DNA of 7,250 nt from positions 1 through 7,250 of the forward strand of contig USOQ01000095.1 in NCBI GenBank assembly GCA_900556395.1, written 5' to 3'. Positions 1-4,864 of the stretch are shown here, one piece after another. The notes under the pieces were generated by a model, which was given only the letters and a program-made list of their open reading frames with translations, had not been told where the DNA came from and ran no database searches. Both the position numbers and the translations under genes were made by a program. The stretch is from Candidatus Segatella caccae (lineage in GTDB: Bacteria > Bacteroidota > Bacteroidia > Bacteroidales > Bacteroidaceae). Numbering within the stretch: the stretch's first letter is position 1; each line of letters begins with the position of its first letter.

Positions 1-250
1 TGAGGTCTGGGTTGTAACGGAACTCAGAAGCTGGGATGATACCGTCGCTCTTGTAACCGATGTTTACGATAACTTCCTTCTTGTCGGCTGCGATAACTGT
101 ACCTTCTACTACCTGGTGCTCGCTTACCTTGTTAAGGGTTTCGTCATAGGCCTTCTCGAGGTCCTCTTTGCTGACGTTTGCGTTGCCGCCATTCTCGAAC
201 TCGTCCCAATTGAAGTCGTCCAATGGCTTTACGTTCTTTAAATCTGACAT
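1..250 (-). CDS. rpsA: 30S ribosomal protein S1, N-terminal part (runs off the window)
   Basis: This is the first 83 codons of ribosomal protein S1, which binds mRNA on the small ribosomal subunit and helps recruit transcripts for initiation. The reading starts at the ATG read from 250 and opens MSDLKNVKPLDDFNWDEFEN, the characteristic acidic N-terminus of S1 in Prevotella and Bacteroides. From about residue 46 (VVEGTVIAADKKEVIVNIGY) it enters the first S1/OB-fold RNA-binding repeat, including the GTV and VNIGYKSDGIIP stretches. The remaining repeats and the stop lie beyond position 1. No Shine-Dalgarno sequence precedes the start; the leader is almost entirely A and T, normal for highly expressed Bacteroidetes genes, where S1 itself is thought to contribute to start selection. 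It has its own promoter (316-347). The family call is firm from the residues seen; the full domain count cannot be checked here. Confidence 0.94.
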   Translation of the reverse strand, partial: MSDLKNVKPLDDFNWDEFENGGNANVSKEDLEKAYDETLNKVSEHQVVEGTVIAADKKEVIVNIGYKSDGIIPASEFRYNPDL

Positions 251-276
251 AAAAATAATAATTAAATTTTAAATTA

Positions 277-293
277 ATAAAGTTAGACTTTAT
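277..293 (-). other. Small perfect hairpin in the rpsA leader
   Basis: ATAAAGT (277-283) and ACTTTAT (287-293) form a perfect 7-bp inverted repeat around a 3-nt loop, within the predicted 5' leader of rpsA and ending about 27 nt before the start codon. S1 in other bacteria is known to repress its own translation through its leader, so a leader structure here is worth noting. The stem is mostly A-U pairs, and in a leader this AT-rich such a repeat may arise by chance. Confidence 0.35.
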
Positions 294-307
294 GTGAATA
301 TATATAA

Positions 308-360
308 ATCGGGTGCAAAATTACTCATTTTCTGTGAATTAGAGCAATCTTGCGCCCGAT
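308..360. repeat. Inverted repeat enclosing the rpsA promoter
   Basis: ATCGGGTGCAA at 308-318 is the reverse complement of TTGCGCCCGAT at 350-360 apart from one position, giving 11-bp arms 31 bp apart. One arm overlaps the end of the -7 box and the predicted transcription start; the other lies just upstream of the -33 element. Arms placed on either side of a promoter suggest an operator for a dimeric or looping regulator. If transcribed on the plus strand, the single mismatch becomes a G-U pair, so an RNA hairpin is also possible. No protein can be assigned. Confidence 0.5.
316..347 (-). promoter_or_regulatory. rpsA promoter, Bacteroidetes -33/-7 type
   Basis: Read on the minus strand, TAATTTTG (323-316) fits the -7 consensus TAnnTTTG, and a TTG at 347-345 lies 21 bp upstream in the -33 position. 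This predicts a start near 310 and an AT-rich leader of roughly 55-60 nt before the rpsA ATG. The whole promoter lies inside an inverted repeat (308-318 and 350-360), so it may be controlled by a bound protein. The -33 element is weak, only TTG. Confidence 0.65.
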
Positions 361-387
361 ATTGTGTTTGTGTTATGTTTTTTTAAC

Positions 388-480
388 TACTTTTGCAAGG
401 TCTTCTTGTTTTCCGTTGCTTGATACCTTAATATATTAGTATATATCATGGGAGTTGGGCATATAAGCCCATTACCCCTT
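388..480 (+). other. Possible plus-strand promoter and weak hairpin (speculative small transcript)
   Basis: TACTTTTG at 388-395 fits the -7 consensus on the plus strand, but upstream TTG-type elements sit at 17 bp (367-370) or 23 bp (362-364), not the 21 bp seen elsewhere in this window. About 60 bp downstream, TGGGC (456-460) and GCCCA (467-471) form a 5-bp stem followed by TTACCCCTTTT. Together they could mark a short transcript in the gap between rpsA and the nuclease gene. The same hairpin could instead be a weak terminator for the nuclease gene, although no U-tract follows it in that direction. No coding sequence is seen here. Confidence 0.2.
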
Positions 481-488
481 TTGCAGTT

Positions 489-1472
489 TTATCTGATTCT
501 CATCTTCATTACCTTGCCGTTTTGGCGGATGATAACGATGCCACCTGTCTTCACCTGTGATGGATTTAGTTTACGACCATCGATGCTGTATACATCGTAA
601 GGCTTTGAGAAGTCGATACTGTCATTTTGATCGAAGGTGTTGATCTTGATGCCTGTAGAAGTCTTCTTGCCCGTGATGGTAGCCTTCTTGATTTCCCAAG
701 TGCTGCATATATGATTGTCGCTCTTGTAGACAAACGAGATGGTAGCCTTCGTTCCACAGAAGTAGGAGAGGTCGAAAGTGAAATCATAGTATGTCCAAGA
801 GCTTGATTCTATAACCTTAAAGTCTGACAATGGCGAGATTTCTACAGTTCCGTCTTCAGGATCGACAGATCTTACTTCTATCTTAAGATATTTTAGGGCA
901 TTGCCTTTTGCAAAGTTGACAGCCTGACTGATGGTGAGCTTAGCGTCATCATATTCGGTTAGGTCTACCTCTGGTAGCGAAAGGGTTGCTTCAGCTTCGT
1001 TGTTGCTGCCATTGTAAGCTGTTGCTTTCCAGCCATATTTAGCGTCGCGTGTCCATATATTGTCATGAGGACTGCTATTGCTTACGATGCTTTCCTTGCA
1101 TCCACCATCATTAGCAGTGAAGGTGGCTTGATAGATATTCACCTCGGTAGTGCCTGGGTTGGGGTCTGGGTCGATAGAACCACCACCTCCGCCTCCGCCA
1201 TTTACGTAGCTTGATGATTTGACAGTAGTCTCAGGATTGAAGGCTATGTTGGTACTGTCGCCCCATACGTATTCCATCAGATTAGGGAAGTCAACATAAG
1301 GATTACGGTTGCCCTGAATCTTGTATACGTCGTTGTTGCGCTTCACCTCTACAGCGTCAGGCTTTGTCGGCTTTAGCCCACTGGATATAGAGTTTGTATG
1401 CCCATTCTTTAAGTGTGGGGTAGGTGTTGTTATATAGTGAGTTTTTGCCTTCAGAGGTCCATTTGTTGGCAT
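489..1472 (-). CDS. Nuclease C-terminal fragment: linker, beta domain and sorting-type tail
   Basis: This frame is open from an ATG at 1472, but its first 37 or so codons overlap the nuclease frame and read as nonsense (MPTNGPLKAK...); meaningful coding starts near 1364. It supplies the nuclease ending (NRNPYVDFPNLMEYVWGD), then GGGGGGG and a DPDPNPG linker, then about 150 residues rich in beta-prone segments with a WxxxDAKYGWKATAYNGSNNEAEATL stretch typical of 'choice-of-anchor J' or cleaved-adhesin-like carbohydrate/adhesion domains. The last 50 residues (PYDVYSIDGRKL, GGIVIIRQ, GKVMKMRIR) resemble type IX secretion C-terminal sorting domains of Bacteroidetes. The ATG at 1472 is not a credible native start: no signal peptide follows and no promoter-like element was recognised there. 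The domain names rest on residue patterns only. Confidence 0.6.
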   Translation of the reverse strand: MPTNGPLKAKTHYITTPTPHLKNGHTNSISSGLKPTKPDAVEVKRNNDVYKIQGNRNPYVDFPNLMEYVWGDSTNIAFNPETTVKSSSYVNGGGGGGGSIDPDPNPGTTEVNIYQATFTANDGGCKESIVSNSSPHDNIWTRDAKYGWKATAYNGSNNEAEATLSLPEVDLTEYDDAKLTISQAVNFAKGNALKYLKIEVRSVDPEDGTVEISPLSDFKVIESSSWTYYDFTFDLSYFCGTKATISFVYKSDNHICSTWEIKKATITGKKTSTGIKINTFDQNDSIDFSKPYDVYSIDGRKLNPSQVKTGGIVIIRQNGKVMKMRIR

Positions 1473-2049
1473 AATCTTCGTATGCTGTTACGATGTACAT
1501 GTATCCACGTGAAAAGTCTCCTTTCCATTCGTCGGCAGGCTCCCACAAACTTAATCCGTTAGCGCCGCTTCCTACTTTGGTTGCGCCATTCGTGTTTGTT
1601 ACTTTAGTAACGATGCCCATGCCTCGGTTGCCTTTACTGGAGTTGATTCTTTGCTCGCACGGCATAATATTGAATAGATCTTTTTTGAGATTACAATCTC
1701 CTTTGCCCCACCAGCTTTGTGCAAAGGAGTGTTCTATATTCATACCACCGATAGAAGAACCACGGTTGCCATATTTCTGCCAAGTTTCTTTAGGGGAATA
1801 GCGGTCAATGCAGTAGCCATCATCGGTGACATCTGTAACATAGAATCCCCACCAAGAACTTTGGTTACCAGAACCATAACTCAGTACTTTGGCATTTTTG
1901 ATAATTTTATGGACTGCCGTCTTGAGTTCTGCGCCTTTTTTGCCCTTTAATGAGCTATAATAGCCTTCGGGAATCTGTGCCAGCGAAGAGAGTGCTGGCA
2001 GTACACTTGTCGCTATGACAAGTGAGAAACGTAGTAATTTTCTTCTCAT
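1357..2049 (-). CDS. Endonuclease I family, N-terminal fragment with catalytic core (230 aa)
   Basis: This is the part translated as written. Residues 1-25 (RRK, then a hydrophobic run ending SSLAQ) look like a Sec signal peptide. Residues 105-141 hold the beta-beta-alpha metal active site of the family: IEHSFAQSWW, with E106 and H107 as likely catalytic base region, then DLFNIMP and INSSKGN, whose N127, N136 and N141 fit the metal-binding asparagines. GYMYIVTAYED near 182-192 matches the helix after the active site. The fragment ends at TGA before the conserved family ending (RNNDVYKIQGNRNPYVDFP), which lies in the next frame. Comparable enzymes need that segment for a complete fold, so this fragment alone may be unstable or inactive, though all the likely catalytic residues are present. 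Without its C-terminal tail it would be expected to stay in the periplasm. Confidence 0.8.
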   Translation of the reverse strand: MRRKLLRFSLVIATSVLPALSSLAQIPEGYYSSLKGKKGAELKTAVHKIIKNAKVLSYGSGNQSSWWGFYVTDVTDDGYCIDRYSPKETWQKYGNRGSSIGGMNIEHSFAQSWWGKGDCNLKKDLFNIMPCEQRINSSKGNRGMGIVTKVTNTNGATKVGSGANGLSLWEPADEWKGDFSRGYMYIVTAYEDYANKWTSEGKNSLYNNTYPTLKEWAYKLYIQWAKADKA

Positions 2050-2076
2050 AATGAAATAGTTAGTTTTGTTATGGTG

Positions 2077-2108
2077 CAAAGTTACAAAAACTTTTTGATA
2101 TGTTGCAA
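2077..2108 (-). promoter_or_regulatory. Promoter of the nuclease gene
   Basis: On the minus strand TAACTTTG (2084-2077) matches TAnnTTTG exactly, and TTG (2108-2106) lies 21 bp upstream. Transcription should begin near 2070, giving a leader of about 20 nt before the ATG at 2049. This position rules out the alternative TTG start at 2079, which falls within the -7 box. Confidence 0.72.
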
Positions 2109-2139
2109 CTTTTGATTTGACAATCTTATGTCATTAGGC

Positions 2140-2205
2140 AAAAAAACACCCCAAAGCAAACTTCTTCCTTCTCGCTAAATTTTGTTTCGATAGGCGAGGG
2201 GTGTT
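2140..2205 (-). terminator. Terminator of the pump-regulator unit, overlapping the regulator's last codons
   Basis: On the minus strand, AACACCCC (2205-2198) pairs perfectly with GGGGTGTT (2152-2145), and the 3' arm runs into seven Ts (2146-2140). The loop is long (45 nt) but contains a nested TCGC/GCGA stem (2197-2194 with 2175-2172). The 5' arm lies inside the codons for T276-P277-L278 of the AraC-family protein, so the coding sequence forms half of the terminator. The T-tract is convincing; the long loop lowers confidence. Confidence 0.5.
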
Positions 2206-3029
2206 ATGCCTGAGCGCATCTTGAAGAAATTGGTGAGAGCGCTCTGGTCACTGAAGTTTAAGGTGTCGGCTATTTCGCCAATGGTCATGTCGGAATGTGA
2301 GAGCAAGTTGCAAGCCTCCTTGTAGATGAGCGAAGTGACGTGGTCGTTGATGGTGGAACCACTGATTTCCTTGACCAGGCGTGACAGGTATGCTGTAGAA
2401 ACATTCATCTTGCCCGCATAAAAGCGTATCTGGCGTTCTTGTCGGAAGTTACGATATAGATGGTGAAGGAATATTTCATACACTTCTTTCTTATGTTTGA
2501 AGTCGTGGGAGATGGAGCATTGCTCATAGGGTAATTCTTCGAGGATAAGGCGCAGTACATTAAACATGGATTCAATCATCTCAATCTTGTTGATGTGTTG
2601 ATGCTTTACGATGTTGTGTATTATGCTGAAAATGTCGCTAACGCTCTTGTGCTTTTCTTCATTAAGGCGATAGATGGTGTTGTTACTCACCATGTCGGAG
2701 TCAACCAGAATACACTCCGCCTTGAAGTCGGGTGAGAGCTCTGCCTTGCTGATGATATGCTTCGATGTCATCGCCAGAAGGTAGTCAGACGTAAGCGTCT
2801 TCTGGTTATCGTGCTCACTGATATGTACCTTGATAGTACCCTTTCTTACGAGCAACAGTTTGGTGAAGAGAGTGCGTTGCTGCATCATCTCTTCGAAGTG
2901 TTGCAAGATATTGGTTTCTGTAGGGTCGTTCTGGCCGACAGAAAAATAGGCGGCATAGGCGCCAAAAGTATTTGCCAACTGATATTTGTTGGCAAACTCT
3001 TCCAGGTTGTATATCTGCTGTTGTTTCAC
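2175..3029 (-). CDS. AraC-family transcriptional regulator (284 aa)
   Basis: A DNA-binding regulator of the AraC/XylS family. The C-terminal 90 residues hold the two helix-turn-helix units: the first around 203-224 (FYAGKMNVSTAYLSRLVKEI), the second around 248-272 (MTIGEIADTLNFSDQSALTN followed by FFKMRSG), closing with GITPLAYR, the family's signature ending. Residues about 20-125 form a beta-rich cupin-like sensor (LLLVRKGTIKVHI), and 130-190 a helical linker or dimer region. Length is normal for the family. The start is GTG (read from 3029): an in-frame TAA lies 30 nt upstream (3062-3060) and no ATG intervenes. The gene begins 57 bp after the MATE pump with no promoter seen between, so both are probably transcribed together. 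Control of the pump by this protein is inference from adjacency; the ligand is unknown. Confidence 0.9.
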   Translation of the reverse strand: MKQQQIYNLEEFANKYQLANTFGAYAAYFSVGQNDPTETNILQHFEEMMQQRTLFTKLLLVRKGTIKVHISEHDNQKTLTSDYLLAMTSKHIISKAELSPDFKAECILVDSDMVSNNTIYRLNEEKHKSVSDIFSIIHNIVKHQHINKIEMIESMFNVLRLILEELPYEQCSISHDFKHKKEVYEIFLHHLYRNFRQERQIRFYAGKMNVSTAYLSRLVKEISGSTINDHVTSLIYKEACNLLSHSDMTIGEIADTLNFSDQSALTNFFKMRSGITPLAYRNKI

Positions 3030-3086
3030 GGTTCGGTTTTTTGTTGGGTTTTTAGATGTTTATGCTGTACAGTGGGAGGCATGAGC

Positions 3087-4457
3087 TTAGGTTTCTACAC
3101 CTGTAGCTTGTCGCTCCATTTTGCATAGTTCTTTTTCAAATCGTCGCCAGTACATGGCACCAGCGATGGTGAGTCCGAAGGGAAAGGCTATCCAAATGCC
3201 AAGGATGCCCATGCCGAGAGGAAAGCCAAGTGTGTAGCCCATAGGTAGAGAGATGACGAAGTAAGCTATAAAGGCATAGAGCACCATCGGACGCACGCAG
3301 GCGATGCCTCGCAAGGCGTTGGCAAAGCTGTACTGCAGACCATCGCCAAACTGATAGATCATCATCATGATAATGAGTAGAGCGACATACTGCTGCACCT
3401 CTACGTTGTCGTTAAACCAACCACCTATTTGGTGACGAAGGAGCAGCACGGGCAAACCCATGCAGAATGAGAACATCAGATTCAGGCGCCAGCCATCGTA
3501 GGCATTGCGACGTACAGCCTGATAGTCTTTTTGTCCCACAAAGTGGCTCACACGGATGGCCATGGCTGCTGCCATACCCGAGAGTACGAGATAGAACAAC
3601 TGAGAGAGGGTAATCATCACCTGGTGGGCAGCCAAAGGTATGGTGCCGAGCCATCCCACCATGACGCAACTGAGGGTGAATGCCGATGACTCCATGCCCA
3701 ACTGTAGGGCAACGGGCCATCCCAGACGGTTCATCTCGCGGAAGTCTGCCTTGGTGATACTACTACAGAGTATGTCGTGTCGATATTGTGCAAACTTCTT
3801 CCTGCTGAACACGATTCCCACCATGGCTACTGCCATGAGCACGCGGCTCAGCAGCGTGGAGATTCCAGCTCCGAGAAGTCCCAGTTCAGGGAAACCTGCC
3901 ACACCATAGATGAGTAGCCAGTTGCCAAAGATATTGACTACATTGCCAGCTATCATCACCCACATAGCTACACGGGTCTCTGCCACTCCATCAAGAAACT
4001 GCTTCATGGTGTAGAAAATTCCCATGAAGAGTACAGAGACGAGGTTGACGATGAAATAGGGGCGGATGAGTGATAGAAGCTCTTCGGGCTGTCCGATGTG
4101 TGAGAGGTTGAGATAAAGCATTACGAGTCCTATCGAGAGGAGTGTTCCTGTAAGCATATTGGCAAAAAGAGAGTTGCGTACTTTCTGTCCGATGCTGTCG
4201 GTGCGCTCCTCGCCATAGAGTCGTCCGATGATGGGAGTCAGACCATAGGTGAAGCCCATATACATGACGAAAACGAGGGTGTAGATATTGTTGACAAGTC
4301 CTGCTGCAGCGAGTTCTTCTGTGCTGTGGTGACCTATCATTATGGTGTCGGCAAAGCCTAAGATAATGGTGCCTAATTGTCCGATGACTATAGGTATGCC
4401 AATGCTTAATAGATTCTTATAGTAATGTCTTTGTCTTACTGTATTTTTATTGCTCAT
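3087..4457 (-). CDS. MATE-family multidrug/toxin efflux transporter (456 aa)
   Basis: An inner-membrane antiporter of the multidrug and toxic compound extrusion family, which exports cationic drugs, dyes or metabolites in exchange for Na+ or H+. The protein is hydrophobic throughout, with about 12 predicted membrane segments in two halves. The first half carries FADTIMIGH (35-43), the second starts around 245 (LGWPVALQLGMESSAFTLSC) with AAHQV (276-280); QFGDGLQYSFANALRGI (369-385) matches the conserved NorM-type segment. The basic, charged C-terminus (WRRFEKELCKMERQ) is expected to be cytoplasmic. Length is typical for NorM-like members. The ATG at 4457 sits about 25 nt downstream of a strong promoter match. 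An AraC-family regulator follows 57 bp downstream, suggesting regulated efflux. Substrate and coupling ion cannot be read from the sequence. Confidence 0.93.
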   Translation of the reverse strand: MSNKNTVRQRHYYKNLLSIGIPIVIGQLGTIILGFADTIMIGHHSTEELAAAGLVNNIYTLVFVMYMGFTYGLTPIIGRLYGEERTDSIGQKVRNSLFANMLTGTLLSIGLVMLYLNLSHIGQPEELLSLIRPYFIVNLVSVLFMGIFYTMKQFLDGVAETRVAMWVMIAGNVVNIFGNWLLIYGVAGFPELGLLGAGISTLLSRVLMAVAMVGIVFSRKKFAQYRHDILCSSITKADFREMNRLGWPVALQLGMESSAFTLSCVMVGWLGTIPLAAHQVMITLSQLFYLVLSGMAAAMAIRVSHFVGQKDYQAVRRNAYDGWRLNLMFSFCMGLPVLLLRHQIGGWFNDNVEVQQYVALLIIMMMIYQFGDGLQYSFANALRGIACVRPMVLYAFIAYFVISLPMGYTLGFPLGMGILGIWIAFPFGLTIAGAMYWRRFEKELCKMERQATGVET

Positions 4458-4481
4458 AAATCATATAGACTGTTATTCGTG

Positions 4482-4514
4482 CAAAGATACAATTTTTTTG
4501 TTGAAACTGACAAA
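4482..4514 (-). promoter_or_regulatory. Promoter of the MATE pump (and probably the AraC regulator)
   Basis: On the minus strand TATCTTTG (4489-4482) matches TAnnTTTG, with TTTG (4514-4511) exactly 21 bp upstream, the fullest -33 match in the window. It predicts a leader of about 20 nt before the ATG at 4457. Since no promoter is seen between the two genes, it probably drives both. Confidence 0.72.
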
Positions 4515-4658
4515 AAAATAGTTGAAAATGTGATGTTGGAAGATTTTTAAATCATGTTTATGGAGTTTTGGAGTTATAGGCGGTCATCTCCTTTCTTTTT
4601 CACAACAGAAGTTTCTTCATTTGTAAATTACTCAACTTTCGCAAATGGGGAAGTTAAA

Positions 4659-4861
4659 GGTAAAAAAGTAAAAAGGCATTCTTGCTTCTTTAAGGTAGAA
4701 AGATTTTTTAAAAGGTAAAAAAAGTGGGTGTGGAAAGATTGCAAAAAAGAAAAACAGGACAAAGTGTTTGTAAAAACATTTGTCCTGTTAAGCTATAAGT
4801 CTCTTAAAGTTAAAATCGGCAGCAAGGCTTTTTACCTTTTTACCCTTTTACTTTTTTACCC
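4659..4861. repeat. A-rich GGTAAAAAAGT repeats in inverted arrangement
   Basis: GGTAAAAAAGTAAAA at 4659-4673 recurs exactly as its reverse complement at 4846-4860, and a variant with seven As lies at 4714-4725. Next to the 4846-4860 copy, a second unit (GGGTAAAAAGGTAAAAA on the minus strand, 4845-4829) makes a tandem pair. The copies flank the peptidase terminator on both sides. They do not encode protein. They could be a dispersed intergenic element, or low-complexity sequence that expanded by slippage. Confidence 0.55.
4742..4789 (-). terminator. Intrinsic terminator of the M3 peptidase gene
   Basis: AACAGGACAAA (4753-4763) and TTTGTCCTGTT (4779-4789) pair perfectly over 11 bp. An inner TGTTT/AAACA stem (4765-4769 with 4774-4778) continues the hairpin to 16 bp with one bulged base and a GTAA loop. 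On the minus strand it is followed at once by a T-rich tract (TTTTCTTTTTT, 4752-4742). The hairpin starts about 75 nt after the peptidase stop, with no gene between. In the plus direction no T-tract follows, so it is assigned to the minus strand only. Confidence 0.85.
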
Positions 4862-4864
4862 TTA

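Larger units (their letters stand above)
489..2049 (-). pseudogene. Secreted endonuclease I family nuclease, frameshifted
   Basis: Read as one gene, this encodes a 519-residue exported nuclease of the endonuclease I family (EndA/Vvn/NucM type), metal-dependent enzymes that cut DNA, often also RNA, non-specifically. The first frame stops at TGA (1359-1357) after ...QWAKADKA, while the +1 frame continues PDAVEVKRNNDVYKIQGNRN, the expected C-terminal part of the nuclease. Deleting one A from the AAA run at 1363-1365 gives WAKADKPDAVEVKRN without interruption, so a one-base insertion, or a sequencing error, is the simplest explanation. Corrected layout: signal peptide about 1-25, nuclease about 26-275, seven-glycine linker about 285-291, beta-rich domain about 303-455, export-type tail about 465-519. 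The ATG read from 2049 is chosen because the longer TTG start at 2079 lies inside the -7 box. Whether it is inactive in the cell cannot be told from this sequence. Confidence 0.82.
4515..4864. other. Non-coding intergenic region between peptidase and pump
   Basis: No gene is supported in the roughly 400 bp between the peptidase stop and the pump start. The region holds, from high to low coordinates, a pair of A-rich repeats directly after the peptidase stop, the peptidase terminator hairpin, further repeat copies in the opposite orientation, and then about 140 bp (4515-4655) of unremarkable AT-rich sequence leading to the pump promoter. A 71-codon plus-strand reading frame at 4728-4943 is discarded: it runs through the terminator and the repeats and into the peptidase gene. 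Confidence 0.7.

Noticed and set aside
1357..1370. Programmed +1 frameshift at the nuclease TGA, as in release factor 2
   Set aside because: The codon before TGA is GCC, which pairs poorly after a +1 slip to CCT. There is no CTT-TGA-C site or stimulatory Shine-Dalgarno-like sequence. A one-base insertion explains it more simply, though orthologues should be checked.
489..2049. The nuclease as part of a phage-defence or toxin system
   Set aside because: It has a signal peptide and an export-type tail, so it acts outside the cytoplasm, and no defence, immunity or mobile-element genes are adjacent.
2050..2079. TTG start extending the nuclease by 10 residues (MHHNKTNYFI)
   Set aside because: The TTG falls inside the -7 box of the gene's own promoter, and the ATG at 2049 is followed directly by a typical signal peptide.
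3412..3909. Alternative frames on both strands within the MATE pump gene
   Set aside because: They are shadows of the pump's frame, with no conserved motifs, promoters or leader sequences.
4615..4653. Imperfect inverted repeat CTTCATTTG / CAAATGGGGAAG
   Set aside because: The arms are short and interrupted, with no T-tract or promoter relation, so they are likely to occur by chance in AT-rich DNA.
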